From Loigolactobacillus coryniformis subsp. coryniformis KCTC 3167 = DSM 20001 (GTDB lineage Bacteria; Bacillota; Bacilli; Lactobacillales; Lactobacillaceae), in NCBI RefSeq assembly GCF_002706425.1, contig NZ_CP017713.1, positions 124,001 to 188,000 of the forward strand: DNA of 64,000 bases. Direction: 5' to 3'. Positions 44,827 to 52,279 of the stretch are shown here, in pieces; within the stretch, counting starts at the first letter, position 1; each line of letters starts with the position of its first letter. The position numbers were made by a program, and so were the translations under genes. Below the pieces are notes generated by a model that had not been told where the DNA came from, made no database searches, and saw nothing but the letters and a program-made list of their open reading frames with translations.

Positions 44827-45381
44827 TTAATCTTCGTCGTCATCGTCTTCTTCAACTAAGCCTTCCCAAGCTGTTTTGCCTAAAACAGCTTGCAAGCGGC
44901 GGATCGCACGGTTATTTTGGCCCCGTAAGTCAGTTAAGAAGGCGGCCATTGCTGGGCGTTCTTCCTTAGCGGCTAAGGCAATGGCGCGGTCGATAAACAT
45001 ATTCTGCGTTGCGTAATCATGCGCCGTGATGTCCACTAATTCCGCGTTGCTGCGGTATTTGTTGCGACCATCTTCTTCAAGCATGCTGTATTGTGTGTAT
45101 TCAGCTAAGGTTGAAGGTGGTAACTCGTTTTCGTCCAACAATACTTCAGCTAAAGCGTCAAAGCTCTTGCGACCAGCGCTGATCAATTCAGTGTAAAGTG
45201 GCCGTAATGCTTCAGCGGCAAAACCATCTAAAAACCAGCTAGTTTGATGAAGCTTGATGTTGTTTACGTGGAGATTAGCCAAAATATGGCCCGTCATTGC
45301 ACCGGCAGTTGGTGTGTGGTGATCAATGTCGGCTTGTTTGATTTCAGTTTGGTAACGTGCTTCGATTTCTTCTTTACTCAT
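44827..45381 (-). CDS. Dps/ferritin-like protein
   Basis: 184 residues, all helical by composition, with segments LANLHVNNIKLHQTSWFLDGFAAEALRPLYTEL and FDALAEVLLDENELPPSTLAEYTQYSMLEEDG that match Dps-type ferritin-like proteins. In Dps the two His and acidic residues of this area form a ferroxidase centre between subunits; only some are evident here, so activity is uncertain. The C-terminus is an acidic run (EEDDDDED). It follows the HMA gene by 62 bases on the same strand, linking it to metal handling. Confidence 0.75.
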   Translation of the reverse strand: MSKEEIEARYQTEIKQADIDHHTPTAGAMTGHILANLHVNNIKLHQTSWFLDGFAAEALRPLYTELISAGRKSFDALAEVLLDENELPPSTLAEYTQYSMLEEDGRNKYRSNAELVDITAHDYATQNMFIDRAIALAAKEERPAMAAFLTDLRGQNNRAIRRLQAVLGKTAWEGLVEEDDDDED

Positions 45382-45443
45382 AGGTTTATTCCTCCAAATT
45401 TGAATGGCTAAGTTTTTATTTATTGTGCTAGTCGTAGAAAAAA

Positions 45444-45671
45444 TTAAGCCTTAACTTTAACTTTTTCTACGGTGTAGCCTAGTTTAGTCACGACGTCGGC
45501 TAGAGCTTCAGCGCTGGTTTGTTCGTCGTTGAAGTCAGCTTTGACTTTGCTGGCGTTGAACAAAACTTTTACGTTTTCAACACCAGTATGGTTCTTGACA
45601 GCATTTTCGATTTTTTGCATGCATGATGGGCAAGTTAATGCGCCTAATTGTAAAACTGCTTTTTTAGTCAT
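45444..45671 (-). CDS. Stand-alone heavy-metal-associated (HMA) protein
   Basis: 75 residues with one HMA fold: AVLQLGALTCPSCMQKIENAVKNHTGVENVKV. The metal site is CPSC (Cys14 and Cys17), where copper chaperones usually show GMTCxxC. It may deliver metal to the P1B ATPase encoded upstream on the same strand, whose own N-terminus lacks such a domain. It has its own promoter with a motif shared with the ATPase gene. Confidence 0.85.
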   Translation of the reverse strand: MTKKAVLQLGALTCPSCMQKIENAVKNHTGVENVKVLFNASKVKADFNDEQTSAEALADVVTKLGYTVEKVKVKA

Positions 45672-45712
45672 ATAGAATGCAACTCCTTTGTTTAACTTTA
45701 CTTGATGGTTAT

Positions 45713-45760
45713 AGTGTACCGCCGAGTGGAGGCAGCGGAATTGACGGTGGTCAAGTTTTG
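45713..45760 (-). promoter_or_regulatory. HMA-dps promoter with shared motif
   Basis: On the minus strand, CAAAACTTGACC-N4-GTCAATTCC (45737-45760) is followed by a -10-like TACACT exactly 30 bases after TTGACC. The ATPase gene has the same motif (20 of 24 bases) and the same 30-base distance to TATAGT. The core TTGAC-CACC-GTCAA is an inverted repeat. Confidence 0.65.
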
Positions 45761-45809
45761 GTTACTTTTTTGAAATTAACCGAATAGATAGTTATTGTGA
45801 TAGTGAAAA

Positions 45810-45848
45810 CGCGTGTTGTAAGATACTTGAAATCTCTACAACACGCGC
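45810..45848. terminator. Terminator of the P1B ATPase gene
   Basis: GCGTGTTGTA pairs with TACAACACGC; T-rich or A-rich tails on both sides make it usable in both directions. It lies between the ATPase stop and the HMA promoter. Confidence 0.8.
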
Positions 45849-45856
45849 TTTTTTGT

Positions 45857-47755
45857 CTATTTCACTGTCGATAACTCAGCCGCTGAGTCAGCTTTCTCAT
45901 GGCCGTAATTGATCAAACGCATTGCGTTGAAGATCACGACGAGGATGCTGATTTCATGGACGAACATCCCACTAGCCATGTAGATGAAGCCGGCGACTAA
46001 GCCTAGTAGTAAGAAAGCAACGACGCCGATGGCGATGACGATGTTTTCCTTGGTGTTAAGGACGGTCTTTTTCGCTAAGCCGTACGCATGAACTAAAGCG
46101 TGGAAGCTGGATTGCATTAGGACAACGTCGGAAGTTTCGATGGCAACGTCGGTGCCGCTACCCATGGCGATCCCGATGTTTGCAGTGGCCAGTGAGGGGC
46201 TGTCATTGATACCATCGCCGACAAAAGCAACGGTGCGGCCGTCTTGCTGGAATTGTTTCACGAATTCGACTTTTTGTTCTGGCATTAATTCGGCGTGCAC
46301 TTCGTCGATACCAACTTGTTGAGCGACGTAATCGGCGGTGGCCTGGTTATCGCCAGTCAGCATTACTAAATGTTTAGCGCCTTTTTCCCGTAAGTGTTGT
46401 AATTCAGCTGCAACTTCTGGGCGGATGATATCAGCGATGCCGAGCATTAATTCAAGTTTGCCGTCAACGGCGACTAGTACGATCGAGCTGCCTGTGGTTT
46501 TCAATTCAGCGAGATCTTCCTGTTGACTGGCGCTTAAGTGAACATTGTTAGCAGCGAGTAATTTATGATTACCGGCTAAAACCGCATGACCGTCGATGGT
46601 AGCAACGAGGCCTTGCCCTTTAATGGTTTGATTGTCGGTGATGGTCAGCTCTTGATAGTGATAATCGTTTTGGTCTGCATAACTGACAACGGCGCGGCCT
46701 AGAGGATGATCGGATAAGCTTTCGATCTTTGCGGTCAAGGCAAAAGCTTGTTCGAGTGGTAAGTCGTAGTTATTGACTTTGGCGACGGAAGTATTGCCTT
46801 TAGTCAGTGTGCCGGTTTTATCGAAGACGAAGGTATCGACTTTTGAGAAGGTGTCCATCGCGTCGCCACCTTTGATCAAGATACCACGTTTGGCGCCATT
46901 ACCGATACCGGCAACGTTAGAGACGGGGGCACCAATAACCAAGGCACCGGGGCAACCTAGCACTAAGACAGTGATTGCCAGCTTGAAGTCACGGGAGAAA
47001 ATGAAGACTAACAGGGCAATGATCAAAACGGCTGGGGTGTAATATTGGGCGAAACGATCGATAAACTTTTCAGCGTGGGACTTAGTGTCTTGGGCGTCTT
47101 CAACTAATTCGATGATCTTAGCAAAAGTGGTGTCATCGCCGACTTTAGTGGCGCGCACTTTTAAATAGCCGTCGCTGAGCATGGTGCCGGAGAAGACGTT
47201 GTCGTCAACCTGTTTAGTGATTTCCCGTGATTCACCAGTTACGGCGGATTCGTCGGTATAGCCGTGGCCATCAACGATCACACCATCGACTGGAATCGAG
47301 GCACCAGTTTTGACTAAAACGATATCGTCTTCTTCGACGTCATCTACGTCAACTTCTTCAGTGGTACCATCGTCGTGGACCAATGTGGCGGTGGTCGGTG
47401 CCATTTCTGTTAGTGATTTGATCGATTCACGGGTTTTGGATAAGGTCCGTGCTTCTAAGTAACTACCGAACAAGAATAAGAAGGTCACGATCGCGGATTC
47501 ATTGTATTCACCAATGATGAAGGCACCGATCACGGCGATACTGACTAACAATTCAATACTGATGACTTTTGCCCGTAAGGCTTGGTAGGCGTGGATCATG
47601 ATCGGCACAGCGGCGATGATCGAAGCAACGGCCAACACAATGTTGTAAGTGAGTAGGCTGCCAGCAAATTTACCGGCGTAGCCTAAGACGATCAAGACGG
47701 CGGACAGTAACGTGATTTGGTTGATGTGATTTTGAATCCAGTTTTGAAATTTCAT
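45857..47755 (-). CDS. P1B heavy-metal-translocating ATPase
   Basis: 632 residues. Motifs: actuator loop DESAVTGESREI, phosphorylation DKTGTLTKG, the P1B HP motif in SLSDHPLGRAV, and the hinge FVGDGINDSPSLATANIGIAMG. The intramembrane metal site reads GCPGALVIGAPV, that is CPG where known subgroups have CPC, SPC, TPC or CPH. There is no N-terminal metal-binding domain. The transported metal therefore cannot be assigned. Linked HMA and Dps-like genes suggest copper, iron or a similar redox metal. Confidence 0.87.
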   Translation of the reverse strand: MKFQNWIQNHINQITLLSAVLIVLGYAGKFAGSLLTYNIVLAVASIIAAVPIMIHAYQALRAKVISIELLVSIAVIGAFIIGEYNESAIVTFLFLFGSYLEARTLSKTRESIKSLTEMAPTTATLVHDDGTTEEVDVDDVEEDDIVLVKTGASIPVDGVIVDGHGYTDESAVTGESREITKQVDDNVFSGTMLSDGYLKVRATKVGDDTTFAKIIELVEDAQDTKSHAEKFIDRFAQYYTPAVLIIALLVFIFSRDFKLAITVLVLGCPGALVIGAPVSNVAGIGNGAKRGILIKGGDAMDTFSKVDTFVFDKTGTLTKGNTSVAKVNNYDLPLEQAFALTAKIESLSDHPLGRAVVSYADQNDYHYQELTITDNQTIKGQGLVATIDGHAVLAGNHKLLAANNVHLSASQQEDLAELKTTGSSIVLVAVDGKLELMLGIADIIRPEVAAELQHLREKGAKHLVMLTGDNQATADYVAQQVGIDEVHAELMPEQKVEFVKQFQQDGRTVAFVGDGINDSPSLATANIGIAMGSGTDVAIETSDVVLMQSSFHALVHAYGLAKKTVLNTKENIVIAIGVVAFLLLGLVAGFIYMASGMFVHEISILVVIFNAMRLINYGHEKADSAAELSTVK

Positions 47756-47780
47756 TTTCCCGCACTCCTTTTAATTGAGA

Positions 47781-47898
47781 GTGTGTTCGGAAAAGCGGTT
47801 AGATTCTGAGCACTAGCCTAACTGGGCAATAGCAGCACGAAGTGATGCGTTTGACCAGTGTAGCTAGGCGCAGGAAGCTGCTTTTTCAACCACGTTTC
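47781..47898. repeat. Structured intergenic repeat (family A, copy 2)
   Basis: Same architecture as 40972-41090: end pairing of GAAAAGC with GCTTTTTC and GTG with CAC, an internal hairpin GCA-G-CAC-GAA-GTG-A-TGC, conserved GAGCACTAGCCTA, TTTGAC, GTAGCTA and final CACGTTT. The paired bases differ from copy 1 while pairing is kept. It lies between the ATPase start and its promoter, so it is transcribed (antisense to this orientation) in the ATPase leader. Confidence 0.7.
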
Positions 47899-47968
47899 TA
47901 CTAAACTAATTATAAAAATTAACTTAGTGGTGATTTCCGGACACACCTTGTTTCAACTTGATGACTCT

Positions 47969-48016
47969 ACTATAAGCGCTAGGGGGTGTGCAGGAATTGA
48001 TAAGGGTCAAGTTTTG
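47969..48016 (-). promoter_or_regulatory. P1B ATPase promoter with shared motif
   Basis: On the minus strand, CAAAACTTGACC-N4-ATCAATTCC (47993-48016) precedes TATAGT (47969-47974) by 30 bases counted from TTGACC. Compare 45713-45760. The leader from here to the gene start is about 210 bases and contains the family A repeat. Confidence 0.65.
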
Positions 48017-48019
48017 CAA

Positions 48020-48304
48020 AAAGTTTGCGTTTAGCGCTATTTTTTTCGCTGACGTTCAACTATAGTAATGATTAGGTTGAAAAATTGGCTGTGCGGTAAA
48101 GTGTGAGTAAGGGGATGCACCATTGATAACCAGCATTAACCTGAATTATTCACCATAAGTTCTCCAAGTACAGTGTCACCCCGGTATCATGGGCGGTACT
48201 GTGTTTTTTATTTTTCACCTTTTTAGTGCAGAAAAAGAACCTCCGATTTGGTATAGTTGATTCACCACAAGTCAGCTATCCACCAAAAGAAAGAGGTCCT
48301 TCTC
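48020..48304. other. Region upstream of the IS1380 transposase
   Basis: No gene. The sequence includes a hairpin-like area, CAGTGTCACC...GGCGGTACTGTG at 48170-48203, then a T-rich stretch that probably contains the left end of the IS (around 48195-48235). Confidence 0.4.
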
Positions 48305-49655
48305 ATGGCAACTTTACCGGAAAAACGAGTTAATTTCAATCCTAAATTACATATTTCGCACACTGGTGGTGAACTTTCCACTGATGCTGGGCTAGTGTTG
48401 GTCAAAGAATTAATGGCGCAACTCAATTTCACGACCTTAGCGTATCAATTAATCCATTTTGATGACCAGCGCCATTACGCTCGTTACAGCAACGTTAGTC
48501 TACTAGAACAGGTCGTGCTGCAGTTGATCGCCGGTTACCCGGCCGATCTAGCTGCCACCAGTTTGCGCAATGACCCCACATTTAAATTACTATTGGCACA
48601 ACCGCAATTGGCCTCACAACCGTCGTTATCCCGTTTTTGGCAACGCTGTGACGAGCAGACCATCACCTCATTACAAACGTTGAATCAAGCATTGCTTGAC
48701 CAAGCGTGGACTGGCGCCAAGCAACAACAGCTGATCCTCGATATTGACTCGACTCACGCCGATACTCATGGTCATCAGGAAAAAACGGCCTTTAATGCGC
48801 ATTACGGTACCACGGGTTACCATCCGCTGGTCGCTTTTGACGGGCAAACGGGCCACTGTTTAAAGGCTCAATTGCGCCCAGGTAATGTTTATACCAGTAC
48901 GGATATTGCCCCCTTTATCACACCACTACTACAGCACTATCATCAAGTCAAACCGAACGCTGATATCTTGGTCCGCGGGGATAGTGGCTTTGCGACTCCA
49001 GAATTATACGAAACTTGTGAAGCCAACGACACTTTTTACTTGATCCGCCTGAAAGCCAATCGGCGGCTGAACCAACTGGCTGAACGTTTTGTTCAGATCA
49101 GTGATGAGCAGAATTGGACTGAGACCGAGGTCCATTATTATCGCGCGTCTTATCAAGCCCGATCATGGCCTAAGCCGCGCCAGATCTATATTAAATCAAC
49201 TCGACCAGCTGGTGAATTGTTATTTCAACATGAATACCTTGTGTCCAATTTAACGAGTTTTGTCGCCGAAGATGCGTTTCAAGCCTATCATCAACGGGGC
49301 CAAATGGAAAATTATATCAAGGAAGCCAAGGCTGGCTTTTACCTGGATAAAATGACTAGCTCGCAATTTATACCAAATTATGCCCGCATGATGCTCAGTG
49401 TCCTCGCTTATAATTTAGTCAGCTTGATGCGCCAATTGTTGCCTGTACAACATCAGCGATTACAGGTTACAACCTTGCGCTTATGGCTGTTTAAAGTAGC
49501 GGGTAAGCTGGTGACCAGCGGCCGGCAACTTTATCTAAAATTAAGCCGCCACCACGTCTATCAGGATTTGTTTTATCAACTGTTAGCTCGAATCCAAGCG
49601 CTACAGTGGGGCTAAACTGGTGCAATAAATCAAAAAAAGTCGGTTCGGCCAAGGG
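48195..49655 (+). mobile_element. IS1380-family insertion sequence (approximate ends)
   Basis: Defined by its transposase. Possible end sequences are GGTACTGTGTTTTTTATTTT near 48194 and, read backwards from about 49655, CCGAACCGACTTTTTTTGAT; they match only partly, so the boundaries are uncertain by tens of bases. It lies between the ATPase promoter and the MATE gene. Confidence 0.6.
48305..49615 (+). CDS. IS1380-family transposase
   Basis: 436 residues from ATG 48305 (GAAAGAGG upstream); an earlier in-frame start at 48257 lies in the IS end. Family motifs: HISHTGGELSTDAGLVLVKEL, LDIDSTHADTHGHQEKTAFNAHYGTTGYHPLVAF (first Asp), LVRGDSGFATPELYETCE (second Asp), and QRGQMENYIKEAKAGFYLDKM (Glu). 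Intact. Confidence 0.93.
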   Translation: MATLPEKRVNFNPKLHISHTGGELSTDAGLVLVKELMAQLNFTTLAYQLIHFDDQRHYARYSNVSLLEQVVLQLIAGYPADLAATSLRNDPTFKLLLAQPQLASQPSLSRFWQRCDEQTITSLQTLNQALLDQAWTGAKQQQLILDIDSTHADTHGHQEKTAFNAHYGTTGYHPLVAFDGQTGHCLKAQLRPGNVYTSTDIAPFITPLLQHYHQVKPNADILVRGDSGFATPELYETCEANDTFYLIRLKANRRLNQLAERFVQISDEQNWTETEVHYYRASYQARSWPKPRQIYIKSTRPAGELLFQHEYLVSNLTSFVAEDAFQAYHQRGQMENYIKEAKAGFYLDKMTSSQFIPNYARMMLSVLAYNLVSLMRQLLPVQHQRLQVTTLRLWLFKVAGKLVTSGRQLYLKLSRHHVYQDLFYQLLARIQALQWG

Positions 49656-49841
49656 GCAAGTATGCTCAAAATTGAGGATCAAAAATTTATCCAGCCCCAT
49701 AATTTGGTAGCCTTTAGCAAAAACAGTACATCTTGGTTTGACTACACCATAGCAGCACGAGAATTGGTCCAAAATTGTGCGGTATGCCGATATTAAACCT
49801 CGTATGAATAATTCGGGATTAAAACTAAATTTAAAGATATT

Positions 49842-51191
49842 TTGGCACGATTCTTTTCCGGTGAAGGCATGTCCTATCGTGACGTGTTTTCGTTGCTATT
49901 GCCGGTGGTGGTCGATCAATTTTTCCTGATCGGCTTTAACTTCATCAACACGGCGATGATCAGTTCGTCCGGCGCGGCGGCGATCAGTGCCGTTAATATC
50001 GTCGGCAGCTTGAACGCTTTATTGGTGCAATTATTTACCTCGATCGCCCTTGGCGGCACAGTGCTGATTGCCCAATATTATGGTCAGAAAAATTATAAAA
50101 TGATCTGTAAAATGGTCAACGGTGGTGTCTACGCAACTGTACTAGTGGCGACCACGGCGGCGATTTTATTCATGTTGCTACATAGCCCAATTTTGGCGTT
50201 GCTATTCGGTGCTGCATCGCCGGCGGTTATTCACGGTGCACGGATCTACATGATTGGTATTTTATTTAGTTATGTTGGTGAATCAACCATTGAAGGGGTC
50301 AACGGCTGTTTGCGTGGTATTGGCCGCACTAAAGTTTCCCTGCAGTTGTCATTGTTGATGAACACGATCTACTTGCTGTTCAATTTTTTATCTGTGACGT
50401 TCATGCACTTGGGGGTATTCGGCTTGACCTTGTCGTTAAATATCTCCCGCTACAGCATTGCGGTATTGGCGATTTGGACGTTATACCGCAATCGGGCGCA
50501 CTTTGGCCTAAACTTTAAAACGCTACGTCACGTTGATTTGGGCCTGACCAAACGGGTTTTAAAAGTCAGTGTACCGTTCGCCGCGGAATCAACTTTCTTT
50601 AACGGGGGCAAGATCATTATGCAGATGATGATCGTGACACTAGGTACGGCGATGATCGCCGCTAACGCGATCGCTAGCTCATGGATCCAATTGTCGGAGA
50701 TCATTCCTAATGCGCTGAGTGTGGCGTTGGTACCGATCGTTGGGCAGTGCATCGGCCGCAACAATATCGGTGATGCTAAAAAACTGACCAAATCGTTTCT
50801 TGGTTTAGGTACGCTGGCCTTTTTAGCAGTCGATCTGGGCTTATTACCGTTCTTTTCGATCGGGATGCGGCTATTTGCGCCAGCGCCAGCCACGATTCCG
50901 ATCATTTTTCATATTTATCTAGTGGTGATCGTGATGCACGCGCTATTTTGGAGTTCCAGCTTCGTGTTGCCGTCCGCGTTACGAGCTGCTGGCGACGCCA
51001 GATTTACGACGGTAGTTTCACTGATCTCAATGTGGAGCTTCCGCATCGGTTTTGGCTACTTAATTGGGATCGTGCTCGGTTACGGTATTTTCGGGATCTT
51101 CGTTGTGATGTCCTCCGAGTGGGCGATCCGCGCGATCGTATTCCAGCTGCGCTTTCATGGCGGTCGTTGGTATCGGAATAAGTTGATTTAA
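49842..51191 (+). CDS. MATE-family efflux transporter
   Basis: 449 residues with twelve hydrophobic segments; the opening GEGMSYRDVFSLLLPVVVDQFFLIGFNFINTAMISS is typical of a lactic acid bacterial MATE group. It exports drugs or metabolites using an ion gradient. The 5' end is odd: the TTG at 49842 has no ribosome site, a stop lies 12 codons upstream in frame, and an ATG at 49806 (MNNSGLKLNLK) would join only after a one-base shift near 49830. The IS1380 lies 190 bases upstream. Expression may be impaired. Confidence 0.82.
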   Translation: MARFFSGEGMSYRDVFSLLLPVVVDQFFLIGFNFINTAMISSSGAAAISAVNIVGSLNALLVQLFTSIALGGTVLIAQYYGQKNYKMICKMVNGGVYATVLVATTAAILFMLLHSPILALLFGAASPAVIHGARIYMIGILFSYVGESTIEGVNGCLRGIGRTKVSLQLSLLMNTIYLLFNFLSVTFMHLGVFGLTLSLNISRYSIAVLAIWTLYRNRAHFGLNFKTLRHVDLGLTKRVLKVSVPFAAESTFFNGGKIIMQMMIVTLGTAMIAANAIASSWIQLSEIIPNALSVALVPIVGQCIGRNNIGDAKKLTKSFLGLGTLAFLAVDLGLLPFFSIGMRLFAPAPATIPIIFHIYLVVIVMHALFWSSSFVLPSALRAAGDARFTTVVSLISMWSFRIGFGYLIGIVLGYGIFGIFVVMSSEWAIRAIVFQLRFHGGRWYRNKLI

Positions 51192-51354
51192 AAGTGCGGT
51201 CTAGCTTAACACCAATTAGATCATTGCACAAAATTAGTTTAGCCATTGGTTATTTTTTTAAATAATAGGGTTTTAAAACAATCATTTATTTTATACTTCA
51301 CTTATATATACGTTTGAGCAGGCGCTTTTGTCTCGCTCTTTTTCAAAAAAAATA
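51192..51354. other. Gene-free tail after the MATE gene
   Basis: Nothing recognisable before the terminator at 51355. Confidence 0.4.
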
Positions 51355-51407
51355 AATTCCTGTTATGAAACATTGAGTTATCAACGTTTATAGCAGGAAT
51401 TTTTTTA
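51355..51407 (+). terminator. Terminator downstream of the MATE gene
   Basis: AATTCCTG pairs with CAGGAATT (plus TAT/ATA inside), followed by seven T. Confidence 0.8.
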
Positions 51408-51435
51408 ATGCAGCTAGTTATTTTATTAAGGCGTA

Positions 51436-51557
51436 ACTGACGAAACATCAGTCTAAAGTGATGTTTTGTCAGTTGCAGGTGATCTTTCGTCAGTCTAAAG
51501 TGATGTTTTGTCAGTTGCAGGTGATCTTTCGTCAGTCTAAAGTGATGTTTCGTCAGT
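51436..51557. repeat. 21-bp-phased array of TGATNTTTNGTCAGT
   Basis: Five direct copies start at 51459, 51480, 51501, 51522 and 51543, exactly 21 bases apart, with alternating six-base spacers (TGCAGG, CTAAAG). One inverted copy, ACTGACGAAACATCA, lies at 51436-51450, pairing with the first direct copy. The array can also be read as a 42-bp tandem repeat. It lies between the convergent MATE and greA genes. See findings. Confidence 0.85.
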
Positions 51558-51600
51558 TTAGCACGACATTATGTCGCGGATGAATGATGTTAGATCAAAT

Positions 51601-52065
51601 TTAGGCGACCGTCAAAATTTTAACTTGATAAGTTGCCTCCGGGGCTGTGACCGTGATCACCACATTCGCTTTTTGACCGCGTAACGCTTGGCCTAGCGGT
51701 GAGGCGGTGGAAATTTTACCGGCAGTCACATCGACTTCTTCTTTCCCCACTAGCTGATAAGCGACTTGATCGTGGTCATCAAGAAATTCCAGCGTGACTG
51801 TGTTGCCGATGTCGACGGTGCCATCAGTTTTAGGCGCGATGATCTGCGCGTATTGTAATTGTTTATTCAAATAGCGCAGGCGGCTTTCCAAATGGCGTAG
51901 GTCGCGTTTAGCCGAGCTGTATTCCGCATTTTCCGAGAGATCGCCTAATGCGCGGGCCGCTTGTAAAACTTTGATCCGCTGTGGCTTTTCCTGTTGTAAT
52001 TGCGCGATTTCGGCGGCGATTTGGTCATAACCGTTTTGTGTCATTTTGTTGAAATAAGGTTCCAT
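51601..52065 (-). CDS. greA: Transcription elongation factor GreA family
   Basis: 154 residues from ATG 52065 behind GGAGG on the minus strand; the open frame extends 25 codons further without support. The N-terminal coiled coil carries KMTQNGYDQIAAEIAQL and the tip ALGDLSENAEYSSAKRDL, which rescues stalled RNA polymerase. The C-terminal domain ends SPLGQALRGQKANVVITVTAP. Lactobacilli often have a second divergent GreA; this could be that copy. Confidence 0.9.
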   Translation of the reverse strand: MEPYFNKMTQNGYDQIAAEIAQLQQEKPQRIKVLQAARALGDLSENAEYSSAKRDLRHLESRLRYLNKQLQYAQIIAPKTDGTVDIGNTVTLEFLDDHDQVAYQLVGKEEVDVTAGKISTASPLGQALRGQKANVVITVTAPEATYQVKILTVA

Positions 52066-52212
52066 GAAGGGCCTCCGTTTTTTGTTTCTCGGCTGGTTAG
52101 GCAAATAGGTGCGGCTATTTTTTACTGCGATTTCAGCCACTCTTCAGTTTAAAACAAAAATTCGACAACGACAACTTCAGGGGCGGCGTTAATTTTTTAA
52201 AATAGAAAAGGC

Positions 52213-52261
52213 TTGCATTTTATTAGTATGTCATATATATTTAATGACGTACTAATAAAAT
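52213..52261 (+). promoter_or_regulatory. ppdK promoter with CcpN-like operator
   Basis: TTGCAT (52213-52218), a 17-base spacer, and TATATT (52236-52241) form the promoter. An 18-bp inverted repeat with one mismatch (arms 52217-52234 and 52244-52261) covers it. Inside, TATGTCATATA (52227-52237) fits the Bacillus CcpN site TRTGHYATAYW as I recall it. The gene after ppdK encodes a CcpN-type HTH-CBS protein, so repression by it is likely. Confidence 0.7.
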
Positions 52262-52279
52262 AAAAAGGTGGCTATCAGT

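Noticed and set aside
49491-49772. Minus-strand frame across the IS1380 end
   Set aside because: Overlaps the transposase 3' end and IS border; no recognisable domain or ribosome site.
51436-51557. CRISPR-like array
   Set aside because: Spacers are six bases and alternate between two sequences; no cas genes are present.
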